From an uncultured Candidatus Saccharibacteria bacterium (lineage in GTDB: Bacteria; Patescibacteriota; Saccharimonadia; Saccharimonadales; Saccharimonadaceae): a stretch of DNA of 64,000 nt. The translations under genes were made by a program, and so were the position numbers. This document shows, piece after piece, positions 44,164 through 53,218 of the stretch; position 1 is the stretch's first letter, and every line of letters begins with the position of its first letter. The notes under the pieces were generated by a model, which searched no databases, had not been told where the DNA came from, and worked only from the letters and a program-made list of their open reading frames with translations. The stretch lies in contig CAPFSK010000003.1 of assembly GCA_948614045.1 (NCBI GenBank), positions 25,698 through 89,697 on the forward strand, read 5' to 3'.

Positions 44164-46383
44164 ATGAAAAAGGCTCAACAAAAACTCATGAAGAAACGTC
44201 TCTGCATTATTTCGCGCACCATCGCCTGTGCGTCTTTCTTAATTTTAACCATCATCGGCGTTTCATCACTCGTACGCGCTATGTCGCTCGAAACAATCGC
44301 CAACGAAAACGGCGTCCCGATCTCTTGGCAAGCCGCTTCGCTCGGCAACCCAGACAGCATTACCATCCCCATTACTTACTGGGATCAACGCCAAGACGAC
44401 TGCAATGCCGCTAATCGCCAATTCGAGTGGTCCGAATGTCGTCTCTACGCGAAGGGAATTATCAGCAACGTCGTCAAGAGCCAGCTCGGCAATGACGGTC
44501 TCCCGATTCCGACTTTTACTAATACACAAGACGCCTGGAACGCCTACCACGACGTTTTTACTGCTAATGTCACCGGAAATGACCCCGTCCAGCCCACCGA
44601 CAATTTCTACCGCTGGTTCCACGAAACCTACGATGCTAGCGGCAAACAACTTTCCAAGCAATACAATCGCGAAGTAACCTTCATCCGTAATGGCAACAAC
44701 TCCTACGAATACGGTAGCAAGGGAACTTTTCCGCTTGACGATGTTGATTTCTCAAACGCCGACGCTACTACTCGCCAAGGTCACAACTTCCATTTCACTG
44801 CCCATATGCGCATCCCGATGAAAATCGCTGCCGACGGTACGGAGCAGTTTTGGTTCAGCGGCGACGATGATGTTTGGGTCTTCTTAAACAATCAGCTCGT
44901 TCTCGACCTCGGCGGCCTTCATATGGACACGGAAGGAAACTTCAAAATCGACGCCAACGGCAATGTCATTTCTACCGTCGACAATGTCGCCGACCAAGCC
45001 TGCCGTCAAACAAATGTCAAAAACCCACTCAATATCGGCTATGATCTATATAACAACCAAGTCGAAAACGCCTGTCCTCGCTCGCCGCGTGTCACTACTA
45101 TCGCGACCGGTTTCAAACCTGGCGACGTTGTCAACCTCGACTTCTTCTATGCCGAACGCAGCACCAGCGAATCCAATACTCGCATCAACATCACTAACAT
45201 GAACTGGCCCATCTCCGCCGATAGCGACATCACCGCCAAAGTCGTCGGTAAAATCGATGACACTGAGCGCAAACTCATCGAATTTAGCACCAATATCAAA
45301 AACCGCGACCCCGAAAATCCACTCATCCTCGAACGCCTTGCCGCTTATATCCAAGAAGAGACCGAAGAGGGAATGAATGAAGGCTACCTGCCGCTCGACA
45401 AAACTACGCTCTTTTACACTACTACACCTGACGACGAGAGCTCTTGGCAGCCAGTCGACATCTCCGCTCCCGATAATACCACCCACGGGTTTAATCTCAC
45501 TACGCCACTCCAAATGTCTCCCGCCGGTCAAACCGGTGACACCCTCTACTTCCGTTATTACGGCGAAACTTCCGAATATTCCGGCACCATGTCCAGCACC
45601 GTCAGCTACTACACTACGCTCAACGGCAGCGCCGGCGTAACCTATGACTACGACAGCGTAAGCTATACCGGTATTACGAAACCCGTCATTACCGAACAGA
45701 CCGTCACGGTTAAATATCTCTACGAAGACGACACCGAAGCTGCTCCGGAACACAGCGAAACCCACAAAACCGGCGAAACCTTTGAAATCGAATCACCAAA
45801 AATTGACGGATTCACTCCAGATTATGAGCTCATCACCGGCACCATCGCCAACGACGACCTAGTCTATATCGTACGCTACAAAACCACACCAGCCGTGCCC
45901 GATCCAACGCCGGAAGAGCCCGAGAAACCAACCCCACAACCTGAGAACCCAAATCCGACGCCAGAACTGCCTAACATTCCAACCTTCCCAGGCACAAACC
46001 TCATCGACGGCAGCCTCCTCTATCTCGCACCATTAGGTGAAGTTGCCTTCGTACCAAACACCGGCGTCATCAGTGACGCAGTCGCCAATCTCTTCACTGA
46101 AGATTTTGCGGAAGTCATCCTCTCACAAGCCTTCGTCATGGTCATGCTACTCATCTTCGCCGGTAGCTTCGCTACATATTTCACCTTGCGCAAATTCCTC
46201 ATGTTTAATCCAGCTGCCCGCACAGCTACAGCCAATGCGAAGAAAATGCCCAAAATGAACGCTAAAACTACCAAGAAATCGACCGCAAAAAGCACAAAAA
46301 CTGCCAAAATGGCGACCAAAAATACCAAAGCTAGTGCAAAATCAATGACTAGCGCTAAAAAGGCTAAAAGTGCTAAAAAATAA
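44164..46383 (+). CDS. Fibro-slime/PA14-like surface adhesin
   Basis: The 739-aa protein has a signal/anchor helix (about 18-39), a fibro-slime domain with WFSGDDDVWVFLNNQLVLDLGG-type core (about 232-253; PA14-like carbohydrate or calcium binding), a MucBP-like repeat (about 518-580, VTVKYLYEDDT and HKTGE), a Pro-rich stalk (580-620), a C-terminal helix (about 655-680) and a Lys/Ala/Thr-rich cytoplasmic tail (690-739). It should span the membrane with most of it outside, suited to host-cell contact. Cys pairs are present in the adhesin domain. No LPXTG motif. Confidence 0.85.
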   Translation: MKKAQQKLMKKRLCIISRTIACASFLILTIIGVSSLVRAMSLETIANENGVPISWQAASLGNPDSITIPITYWDQRQDDCNAANRQFEWSECRLYAKGIISNVVKSQLGNDGLPIPTFTNTQDAWNAYHDVFTANVTGNDPVQPTDNFYRWFHETYDASGKQLSKQYNREVTFIRNGNNSYEYGSKGTFPLDDVDFSNADATTRQGHNFHFTAHMRIPMKIAADGTEQFWFSGDDDVWVFLNNQLVLDLGGLHMDTEGNFKIDANGNVISTVDNVADQACRQTNVKNPLNIGYDLYNNQVENACPRSPRVTTIATGFKPGDVVNLDFFYAERSTSESNTRINITNMNWPISADSDITAKVVGKIDDTERKLIEFSTNIKNRDPENPLILERLAAYIQEETEEGMNEGYLPLDKTTLFYTTTPDDESSWQPVDISAPDNTTHGFNLTTPLQMSPAGQTGDTLYFRYYGETSEYSGTMSSTVSYYTTLNGSAGVTYDYDSVSYTGITKPVITEQTVTVKYLYEDDTEAAPEHSETHKTGETFEIESPKIDGFTPDYELITGTIANDDLVYIVRYKTTPAVPDPTPEEPEKPTPQPENPNPTPELPNIPTFPGTNLIDGSLLYLAPLGEVAFVPNTGVISDAVANLFTEDFAEVILSQAFVMVMLLIFAGSFATYFTLRKFLMFNPAARTATANAKKMPKMNAKTTKKSTAKSTKTAKMATKNTKASAKSMTSAKKAKSAKK

Positions 46384-46415
46384 CTCCTAACCAGCACATT
46401 ACTACCCCCTTATGC

Positions 46416-46444
46416 TTGCTTTTTACGCTCACGTTTGCTATCAT
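46416..46444 (+). promoter_or_regulatory. Promoter of a small gene
   Basis: TTGCTT (46416-46421), a 17-bp spacer and TATCAT (46439-46444). About 85 nt of leader follow, with GCGCGGGATT...AATCGCGC capable of a stem, before AGGAG. Confidence 0.65.
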
Positions 46445-46536
46445 GAAATAGTTGCTCGTGGATGAGGTCGAGCGGCGCGGGATTCAACAGAAAATCGCGC
46501 CACATCGCGACAACGATACATTAAATAGGAGAATTG

Positions 46537-46635
46537 ATGCGTATTAAGCCAAAGCGCACTCAGACTCGTCGCTACGAGCCGCAATTTCCGCCGGCTCCAT
46601 GGCAAGAGTTCATTGAGTTAAAGCCTAAACTTTAA
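46537..46635 (+). CDS. Conserved-looking 32-aa basic protein
   Basis: A short gene with its own promoter, an AGGAG site and its own terminator encodes 32 residues. They begin MRIKPKRTQTRRYEPQ and end with a Pro/Trp-containing half (PPAPWQEF). The basic first half suggests RNA or ribosome binding. I know no family. It is too short for most gene callers. The complete set of expression signals is the evidence that it is real. Confidence 0.6.
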   Translation: MRIKPKRTQTRRYEPQFPPAPWQEFIELKPKL

Positions 46636-46643
46636 CGCTTGTG

Positions 46644-46676
46644 GCCCTCTATCCGTAAAAGATAGAGGGCTTTTTT
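46644..46676 (+). terminator. Terminator of the small gene
   Basis: GCCCTCTATC pairs with GATAGAGGGC, followed by TTTTTT. Confidence 0.9.
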
Positions 46677-46733
46677 GTGGCATGAAGACCATCCAGGCGA
46701 CCATAATAGCCAACCCGTCCCCCTTGCTCTATC

Positions 46734-46767
46734 AAAATGTCACCTGCAAACGCAGGTGACATTTTTT
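46734..46767. terminator. Bidirectional terminator
   Basis: AAAATGTCACCTGC pairs perfectly with GCAGGTGACATTTT around AAAC, with T-runs on both strands. It terminates the leftward dsbA-like gene. Confidence 0.88.
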
Positions 46768-46781
46768 ACTCTAGCCTTGGC

Positions 46782-47495
46782 CTATTTCTTCAGCGCCTTA
46801 TCAATTTTATTTCGCAGTAAGCTCAAGAAGTCATCTGTACTCAGCTCTCGCTGATCAATCAATTCACCATCAACATAGAACATCGGCGTCCACTGATCAT
46901 CTTCGCCATCCGCCGCCGTCACCTTCTCATACACACCGCGGTCAAACTCAATTTTCTTCTTCACCGCCTCGCTATTCATATCCTCACGAAACTTCTCAAG
47001 GTCACCCTTACCCTTAGTCACCTGCTCGAAATACTGCTCAAACTGCTCCTGGCGTTTCGCCGCATCCGAATAATACCAATCGTTCTGATTCGTAAATAAT
47101 AGATCTTTGTACTCTGACCAATAACCCTGCTGCGCTGCCGCCAATGCCGCACTCGCCGCCGCCGTACCATTATTATGATACGAAAGGATGTATGTCCGGA
47201 AAACAACCGCTACCTTGCCGTTATATTCTTCGACGATTTGCTTGATATATGGATTCGTCGGCGCACAAGCCGTACACTGATAATCGCCATATTCAAAAAC
47301 CTTCACTGGCGCATCCGGATCCCCCATAATCAGCTCGCCAATCTCCCCCGACTCCTCACTCGCTTCCAATACCGTACCGAGATCATACCGGTCATAATCA
47401 ATCGTACTTCGTCCGCTCTGATATACGCTTACGCCAATCAGCGCCACAAACGACGCCACCAGCACACCAATAATAATACCTGTTTTCTTATCCAT
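46782..47495 (-). CDS. DsbA-like thiol-disulfide oxidoreductase
   Basis: The 237-aa protein has an N-terminal membrane helix (about 7-27), then a thioredoxin fold with the DsbA insertion. The active site is QCTACAP (CxxC, about 74-77), and the cis-Pro loop is TPMFYVDG. It should make or shuffle disulfides outside the membrane, which fits the Cys-containing exported proteins here. GGAGG precedes the ATG and TATAAT lies further upstream. Confidence 0.9.
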   Translation of the reverse strand: MDKKTGIIIGVLVASFVALIGVSVYQSGRSTIDYDRYDLGTVLEASEESGEIGELIMGDPDAPVKVFEYGDYQCTACAPTNPYIKQIVEEYNGKVAVVFRTYILSYHNNGTAAASAALAAAQQGYWSEYKDLLFTNQNDWYYSDAAKRQEQFEQYFEQVTKGKGDLEKFREDMNSEAVKKKIEFDRGVYEKVTAADGEDDQWTPMFYVDGELIDQRELSTDDFLSLLRNKIDKALKK

Positions 47496-47531
47496 GATTC
47501 CTCCGAAATCTATTTATGCTATAATTATACC

Positions 47532-48371
47532 ATGGAGCGTCAGAAAAATACATCCGGAAGTTTCCTCACGACCGCGAAGGCCGCTTGGCTCAAGTTTTGG
47601 CGCACTTTTCGCCGCGTTCTCCACGAAACCAAGGTAACTTTTCTCGCAAGCTTCACCAAATGGGTCGACCCCAGGCTCGAAAAATATCGTGTTCCTGTCG
47701 CCCGGAAACTTACTCCCGCGCCCGAAAATCATACTCCGGCCAAAACTACCGAAATTACAGAGGTAAAAACTCAATCCGAAAATCATGCTCCAACGAGCGT
47801 GCAACATACTACCGAAGCTAAACCTTATACTCCAAAAACTATCGAAGAGTTTCTCGACGTCCTGAAGCGTACTCCGCGTTCCGTTCTCGACCGCCGCGAA
47901 CGCCATGTTATCGCGACCATCATGAACTTTCCCAGCGTTAAAGTTTCCGAAATCATGCTCCCGCCTTCCGCTATCACTTACGTCAACGACGACGAAGTTC
48001 TTGGCCCGCTCACGCTTGATCGCCTCTACAAATCCGGCTTTCAACATTTTCCAGTCATCGATGGTCGCCATCGTATCATCGGTCTGATTCATACCACCGC
48101 ACTTAACAGTCTTGAGATCAAGCAAACCAACCACGCCCGCGAAATTCTTGACCCCAAAGTCTATTATCTCCGTGACGATTATACTTTAAACCAAGCCCTT
48201 GCCGCTTTCTTGCGCACGAATTGCTACTTCTTCATCGTTGTGGACCATTTCGAGCGTATCGTCGGAATGTTGACTTATCAAATGCTCATCGATTATCTCC
48301 TCGGCGAAACCCCGAGCGACAAGTTCGACCGCGACAGTGATCGCTTGGCTGTTGCAAAGCGCAAACTCTAG
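47532..48371 (+). CDS. CBS-pair protein
   Basis: The 279-aa protein has a basic helical N-terminus (1-60), a Thr/Glu-rich linker, and a CorC-like region with two CBS domains (about 140-200 and 205-265; FPVIDGRHRIIGLIH, then VVDHFERIVGMLT). Unlike CorC/HlyC proteins it lacks the DUF21 membrane domain and the transporter-associated C-terminus. CBS pairs bind adenosyl ligands. TATAAT ends six nt before the ATG, giving a leaderless mRNA. Confidence 0.8.
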   Translation: MERQKNTSGSFLTTAKAAWLKFWRTFRRVLHETKVTFLASFTKWVDPRLEKYRVPVARKLTPAPENHTPAKTTEITEVKTQSENHAPTSVQHTTEAKPYTPKTIEEFLDVLKRTPRSVLDRRERHVIATIMNFPSVKVSEIMLPPSAITYVNDDEVLGPLTLDRLYKSGFQHFPVIDGRHRIIGLIHTTALNSLEIKQTNHAREILDPKVYYLRDDYTLNQALAAFLRTNCYFFIVVDHFERIVGMLTYQMLIDYLLGETPSDKFDRDSDRLAVAKRKL

Positions 48372-48390
48372 GCGTGCTATAATATACTAT

Positions 48391-49746
48391 ATGGCTAAAT
48401 CTCATACTATTTTCGCTTGCCAACAATGCGGCGCCACCTACAAAAACTGGACTGGACGTTGTGCGCACTGTGGTGCTTGGAGCTCACTCATCCAACAGTT
48501 CGACGAAGATAGTCGCGACGAAAAATCCGCTGTCGGACGCGGTCAAACCTCCGGCAAAACTTTGGATTTCGTTTCTATTAAAGACCTAGAAGTTTCCGAC
48601 GAAAACGGACGTCTCTCGACTGGTTTCAAGGACCTTGATATTGTCCTCGGCGGCGGTATCCTGCCAGGCGCAGTGACATTGCTCGCTGGCCAGCCTGGCA
48701 TCGGTAAATCCACCTTACTTATGCAAATTTGCGCCGAAATCGCTAAAACCAAGACTGTATTATACGTCTCCGGCGAGGAATCCGCTGGCCAGGTCAAGCT
48801 CCGCGCCATCCGCCTCGGCGCCGAATCCGACAATCTTAAATTCGCCAGCTCAACCTCTGCCAATGACATCGCCAAGACTATCGAAAGCGGTGACTTTGAT
48901 CTCGTAATCGTCGACTCGATCCAGACTCTCACCCTCGCCGAAATCGCCTCCGCTCCCGGCGGCATTTCTCAAGTTACAAACTGCGGTAATCTCATTATCC
49001 GCGCCGCCAAACTCTCCGACACCGCCGTCATTATCGTCGGCCACGTCACCAAAGAGGGAACTTTGGCCGGCCCGAAAGTCCTCGAACACCTCGTTGACGT
49101 TGTCTTACAATTCGAAGGCGACCGCTACGGCGGGTTCAAAATCATCCGCGCCGTGAAGAATCGTTTCGGATCCACTAGCGAAGCCGCAATTTTCGAAATG
49201 AATCAATCCGGTCTCGCCGAAGTCGAAAACCCTTCTGCCGCCCTACTCGCCGAGCGCCAAAATACCGACGGTTCAATCATCCTTGCCACCCTCGAAGGCA
49301 CTCGCCCGATTCTCGTCGAAATCCAAGCCCTCGCTACCCCGACTAATTTCGGCTACCCAAAACGTACCGCCTCTGGCTTTGACCTTAACCGCCTGAATCT
49401 CCTCATCGCCGTCATCGAGCGCCGCACGAAACTTCGCCTAAACGACAAAGATATTTTCATCAACGTCGTCGGCGGTCTCCGTGTCCAAGATTCCGCTGCC
49501 GACCTCGCTGTCTGTCTCGCGATCGCTTCCGCGATTGCTGGACGCAAACTCGCCGAAGATTTTGTGGTCTTTGGCGAAGTCGGACTCGGCGGGGAAATTC
49601 GCTCTGCTTTTCGCCCTGACCAACGCATCTCCGAAGCCAAAAAACTCGGTTTCGCTCACGCTATCGCCCCCGCTACCGTTAAAGACAAGTTCGTCATCCC
49701 CGTAAAAGATTTAAGACATACCCTGATCGACTATGTCAATGAATAG
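48391..49746 (+). CDS. radA: DNA repair protein RadA
   Basis: The 451-aa protein drives branch migration in recombination. It has the N-terminal zinc finger (CQQCG...CAHCGAW), Walker A GQPGIGKST (about 87), SGEES, the RadA signature KNRFGS (about 253) and a Lon-like C-terminal domain. The start is the ATG at 48391, seven nt after TATAAT. The upstream extension of 18 codons covers the promoter. Its end overlaps ruvC. Confidence 0.95.
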   Translation: MAKSHTIFACQQCGATYKNWTGRCAHCGAWSSLIQQFDEDSRDEKSAVGRGQTSGKTLDFVSIKDLEVSDENGRLSTGFKDLDIVLGGGILPGAVTLLAGQPGIGKSTLLMQICAEIAKTKTVLYVSGEESAGQVKLRAIRLGAESDNLKFASSTSANDIAKTIESGDFDLVIVDSIQTLTLAEIASAPGGISQVTNCGNLIIRAAKLSDTAVIIVGHVTKEGTLAGPKVLEHLVDVVLQFEGDRYGGFKIIRAVKNRFGSTSEAAIFEMNQSGLAEVENPSAALLAERQNTDGSIILATLEGTRPILVEIQALATPTNFGYPKRTASGFDLNRLNLLIAVIERRTKLRLNDKDIFINVVGGLRVQDSAADLAVCLAIASAIAGRKLAEDFVVFGEVGLGGEIRSAFRPDQRISEAKKLGFAHAIAPATVKDKFVIPVKDLRHTLIDYVNE

Positions 49747-50206
49747 AATTCTTGGCATCGACCCCGGTACTGGCATCTGCGGTTTCGGCGTTATTGAAGG
49801 TCGCAAAGCGCTCGACTATGGCGTCATCGCCACTCCGCCCCATACTCCGCTTCCTGAACGTCTTGAAGATATCTATAATTCGCTCCGTGAGATCATCGAA
49901 CTCAATCATCCCGAAGTCATGGCGATTGAAAAACTTTTCTTCAAACAAAACATCACTACTGGTATTTCTGTCGCCGAGGCGCGTGGCGTCTGTCTACTCG
50001 TCGCCAAACAATGCAATCTTCCAATTTTTGAATACGCCCCGAACCAAATCAAGAACGCTATCTGCGGCGACGGCCATGCTCATAAAGCCCAAATCCAAGA
50101 GATGGTCCGCCTCCATTTCGGACTCAAAACCGTCCCTAAGCCCGATGACGCTGCCGACGCTCTCGCGGTCGCCATCGTTCACTCGTTTATCGCAAAAAAT
50201 TCCTGA
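49733..50206 (+). CDS. ruvC: Holliday-junction resolvase RuvC
   Basis: The 157-aa nuclease shows the acidic set: Asp in LGIDPGTG, Glu in AIEKLFF, and the late DDAADALAVA. It overlaps radA, so both repair proteins are cotranslated. The ATG at 49739 is an equally possible start, giving MNRILGID as the N-terminus, and might be better. Confidence 0.95.
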   Translation: MSMNRILGIDPGTGICGFGVIEGRKALDYGVIATPPHTPLPERLEDIYNSLREIIELNHPEVMAIEKLFFKQNITTGISVAEARGVCLLVAKQCNLPIFEYAPNQIKNAICGDGHAHKAQIQEMVRLHFGLKTVPKPDDAADALAVAIVHSFIAKNS

Positions 50207-50239
50207 AGTATGTTAAAATAGAATAAATTAAGGAGGTAT

Positions 50240-50713
50240 ATGAACAAACACAAAGCCCTATTTGTCGCTCTCGCATTGAGTTTCGCCTACGGCGCGCTCG
50301 CAACTCTGCCTGTTGGTGCAGTCGACGAAGCCGTCAATGGCGCCATTACGGTTACCGGTGATGAAGACCCATCGACCGGTAGCGGGGAAGTTTACACTGA
50401 TGGTGAAGCTACCCCTATCAGCGAAACCGAAGGCAATGCTATCGAAGAAACTCAGCCAATCGACGACGATTGCATTGATAGCACTGACGAAGATTGCCAG
50501 TCTCGCCCCGAAACCTATGACACCGAACTCGAAAACGCCCTCGACGAAGGTCTGGCTAACGAACCGGAAGTCATCTGCGCCACCGGCGACGAACCCGGTT
50601 GCGAAGATGATACCAATACCGAAATGTGGCCGCTCTATATTTCACTCGGCGCACTTGGGGCTACCATCATCCTCGTCGTCATCATCAACCTCTTCGGACG
50701 CAAAAAGAAGTGA
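50240..50713 (+). CDS. Acidic secreted/anchored protein between ruvC and ruvA
   Basis: The 157-aa protein has a signal peptide (about 5-27, ending VGA-VD), a very acidic Asp/Glu/Thr-rich region with four Cys (30-125) and a C-terminal membrane helix (about 130-150) ending RKKK. It is thus a type I membrane protein with an acidic ectodomain. AAGGAGGT precedes the ATG. Its stop overlaps the GTG of ruvA, which ties it to the DNA-repair operon although its location is the envelope. I know no family. Confidence 0.75.
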   Translation: MNKHKALFVALALSFAYGALATLPVGAVDEAVNGAITVTGDEDPSTGSGEVYTDGEATPISETEGNAIEETQPIDDDCIDSTDEDCQSRPETYDTELENALDEGLANEPEVICATGDEPGCEDDTNTEMWPLYISLGALGATIILVVIINLFGRKKK

Positions 50714-51291
50714 TCGCCCACCTCGACGGCCAGGTTACCGAAAAACTCCCAACATCCATCATTATTGACGTTCATGGAGTTGGCTATGAAGTCATTATCT
50801 CCGCCCCTGACGCCGAAACCGTCAATCTTGGCGACCGCAAAAAGTTCTATACCTACCACGCTGTCCGCGATAATGGCGAAGACTTATATGGTTTTTCTAG
50901 CCTCGCCGCAAAAAAGTTGTTTGAGATGCTAATCTCCGTTAACGGCATCGGTCCAAAAGCCGCTATCGGTATCCTCAGCCTCGGTACTCCCGAGGAGGTC
51001 CGTAACGCTATCGCTAATACCGACGCGAGCTTTATCGCCAAAGCTGCCGGCGTCGGCAAAAAATCCGCCGAACGCGTCATCGTCGACTTACGCGACCGTG
51101 TCGGTATTCCTAGTCACTATGGTGCGACCGAGACTAAGTTTACGCTTGCTCCCACTGGTCCGAATGACGAAGCCCTCGACGCTCTGATTGCACTCGGATT
51201 CCCGCTCAAAGAGGCTACCGAAGCCCTAGCGAGTGTTGACGCTAGTCTATCGGTCGAAGAAAGAATTAAGCAAGCTCTGAAAAAGGGGTAA
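50710..51291 (+). CDS. ruvA: Holliday-junction DNA helicase subunit RuvA
   Basis: The 193-aa protein has the OB-fold start (IAHLDGQVTEK), two helix-hairpin-helix motifs (NGIGPKAAIGIL, AGVGKKSAERVI) and the C-terminal RuvB-binding three-helix domain (EALDALIALGFPLKEA). The start is GTG overlapping the upstream TGA (GTGA). Longer ATG-initiated extensions lie inside the upstream gene. No ruvB is seen in the window. Confidence 0.93.
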   Translation: MIAHLDGQVTEKLPTSIIIDVHGVGYEVIISAPDAETVNLGDRKKFYTYHAVRDNGEDLYGFSSLAAKKLFEMLISVNGIGPKAAIGILSLGTPEEVRNAIANTDASFIAKAAGVGKKSAERVIVDLRDRVGIPSHYGATETKFTLAPTGPNDEALDALIALGFPLKEATEALASVDASLSVEERIKQALKKG

Positions 51292-51357
51292 AGCCTCTTC
51301 TCAAATCCAAAAAAGTATGATACAATAGGTCACAGTTGTAATATAAAAGGTTAAAAT

Positions 51358-51873
51358 ATGAGTTTTACAGATTTAAAGAAGATTGGTGACGCACAGAAAA
51401 AACCTGCTGTCGTCGATGTTCGCTCCGGCGATACGGTCCGTGTGACCCAAAAAATTAAAGAAGGCGAAAAGTTCCGTTCTCAGGTCTTTGAAGGCGTCGT
51501 GATTCGCACTGACCGCAAGAACTCCCATACTGCCCGCATTACCGTCCGCAAGGTTACTTCTGGTGTTGGCGTCGAAAAATCTTTCTTGATTCACAGTCCG
51601 CTAGTCGAAAAAATCGAAATCACTCGCCGCGCCAAGGTCCGCCGCAAGAATCTCAGCTTCTTGCGCGAGCGCTCTGGTAAATCTGCTCGCCTCACGAACA
51701 AGGCCTTTGACCGCGCTGCCGTAAACAATCCTGAAGCTGCAGCCGTCGAAGAAGAAGTCGTGGTGAGCAAACCGGTTACTGATGCGCAGCCAACAGAAGA
51801 AACAGTCGTAGAAACTGCGACTACAGAAAGCACTGAGACGAGCGAAGCTCCAGCAAGCGAAACCGCTGAGTAA
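51358..51873 (+). CDS. rplS: Ribosomal protein L19 with an acidic extension
   Basis: Residues 1-118 are a normal L19 (GDTVRVTQKIKEGEK, FEGVVI, RKVTSGVGVEKSF, KIEITRRAKVRRKNL). The last 50 or so residues (from about 122) are an acidic Val/Glu/Thr/Ser tail absent in most bacteria. L19 sits at the 30S-50S bridge. Such a tail could reach solvent. The gene has a TACAAT about 35 nt upstream. Confidence 0.92.
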   Translation: MSFTDLKKIGDAQKKPAVVDVRSGDTVRVTQKIKEGEKFRSQVFEGVVIRTDRKNSHTARITVRKVTSGVGVEKSFLIHSPLVEKIEITRRAKVRRKNLSFLRERSGKSARLTNKAFDRAAVNNPEAAAVEEEVVVSKPVTDAQPTEETVVETATTESTETSEAPASETAE

Positions 51874-51875
51874 GA

Positions 51876-53039
51876 GTGGATAGCATAGAAACAAAAATTA
51901 TCCTTGGTATAGATGAAGTTGGACGTGGCCCCTGGGCGGGGCCACTTGTCGTTGGTGCAGTCGTACTCGGAACGGGTTTTCAAAGCTTAGGAGACACACG
52001 CCTAGATGAACCGTCCCAAGATACCGATCCGGAATTAACAAAAAAACTTTTGCTCTACCAAAATCTTGCCGATTCCAAACAACTTTCCGCCAAAAAGCGC
52101 GAATCACTCGCTCCGCTAATTTATAAATACGCTACCGCCGCCACAACCGGCTGGGTCTCCGCCCAGGAGCTCGACCAATACGGCCTCTCCGCCAGCCTTA
52201 AACTCGCCACTCGTCGCGCCGTGAAGCAAATCCTCTCGCAAAACGTCCAGTTTTCCGAAATCATTATCGACGGCACAGTGAATTTCCTTAAAAACACACC
52301 CCTAGAAGACCGCGTCACCGTGCTCAAGAAAGCTGATGGCCTCATCAAAGAGGTTTCCGCTGCCTCAATTATCGCTAAGGTCGCCCGCGACCAATATATG
52401 ATCGAACTCGCCGCCAAATACCCCGAATACGGCTTTGAAAATCACGTCGGTTATGGCACCGCGAAACATCGAGATGCTCTCTTGAAACACGGTATTTGTC
52501 CCGAACACCGCCAAAGTTTCCGCCCAATTCGTGAAATTATCGCTCAAAATCCAGCAAAATCGCCAGAAACATCATCTAGAGGCGATCCTAGCGCAATTTC
52601 AGCAAAACCGCTATCAGACCGCACTACAAACCCAAAAGCCTCTTGGCGACCCGCTACACCTCGCACCAGCCAAAAAGCTAAAACTGAACCTTCTACTAAT
52701 CAAAAAGGTCAATTTGCCGAAAATCTCGTCGCTAAGTATCTACAATCTCACGGCCATATGATTATTGCGCACAATTTCAAGACTAAAACCTACGAAATCG
52801 ACCTCATTTCAACTCAAAATGATAAAATCTACTTCACCGAAGTCAAGTATCGCAAAAACAACATTCATGGCTCAGCGCTCACCCAGATTACACCCACCAA
52901 GCAGCGACAAATGCACTATGCTGCCGAAAAGTTCCTCAATAATCACCCTGAATATCGCAGTTTTCAGCCCCTACTCGCCGTCGCCGGCGTTCAGGGGGAG
53001 CCGCCCATATTTCAGGCTTGGTTTCCACTCGATATTTGA
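51876..53039 (+). CDS. rnhB: RNase HII - YraN fusion protein
   Basis: The 387-aa protein joins RNase HII (1-225: GIDEVGRGPWAGPL, DSKQLSAKKRE, DGLIKEVSAASIIAK, HVGYGT.KH and HRQSF) to a YraN/UPF0102 domain (275-387: NQKGQFAENLVAKYL, YEIDLIS, FTEVKYRK) through a Pro/Ser/Thr-rich linker. RNase HII removes ribonucleotides from DNA. YraN is an endonuclease-like fold with the ExK pair in TEVKYR. In other bacteria the genes are often neighbours. Here they are one protein. The start is GTG 2 nt after rplS. Confidence 0.93.
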   Translation: MDSIETKIILGIDEVGRGPWAGPLVVGAVVLGTGFQSLGDTRLDEPSQDTDPELTKKLLLYQNLADSKQLSAKKRESLAPLIYKYATAATTGWVSAQELDQYGLSASLKLATRRAVKQILSQNVQFSEIIIDGTVNFLKNTPLEDRVTVLKKADGLIKEVSAASIIAKVARDQYMIELAAKYPEYGFENHVGYGTAKHRDALLKHGICPEHRQSFRPIREIIAQNPAKSPETSSRGDPSAISAKPLSDRTTNPKASWRPATPRTSQKAKTEPSTNQKGQFAENLVAKYLQSHGHMIIAHNFKTKTYEIDLISTQNDKIYFTEVKYRKNNIHGSALTQITPTKQRQMHYAAEKFLNNHPEYRSFQPLLAVAGVQGEPPIFQAWFPLDI

Positions 53040-53067
53040 CTTTAATACAAAGATGTACAAAATACTA

Positions 53068-53096
53068 TTGACTTTTACCGCCAAGTATGCTACAAT
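53068..53096 (+). promoter_or_regulatory. Promoter
   Basis: TTGACT (53068-53073), a 17-bp spacer and TACAAT (53091-53096). The predicted start falls at the ATG of a ten-codon frame at 53103. Confidence 0.75.
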
Positions 53097-53102
53097 AAAG
53101 AT

Positions 53103-53135
53103 ATGGAGTACCCCTCCCGAACTTTATCAGTGTGA
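53103..53135 (+). CDS. Possible leaderless 10-codon leader peptide
   Basis: ATG six nt after the -10 opens a frame for MEYPSRTLSV and a stop. It precedes a long hairpin and the gene at 53271. It may be a regulatory leader peptide or chance. Confidence 0.35.
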   Translation: MEYPSRTLSV

Positions 53136-53186
53136 TTAGAAAATTTTTCCTCAACATCGCTACAAAAAACAACTATTATTGCGAAT

Positions 53187-53218
53187 ATTGTACAGATTTC
53201 TTCGATAATCTGTACAAT
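53187..53218 (+). promoter_or_regulatory. Hairpin in the 5' leader
   Basis: ATTGTACAGATT and AATCTGTACAAT form a perfect 12-bp stem with an 8-nt loop. It lies between the ten-codon frame and the ribosome site of the next gene. No T-run, so it is not a standard terminator. Confidence 0.55.
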
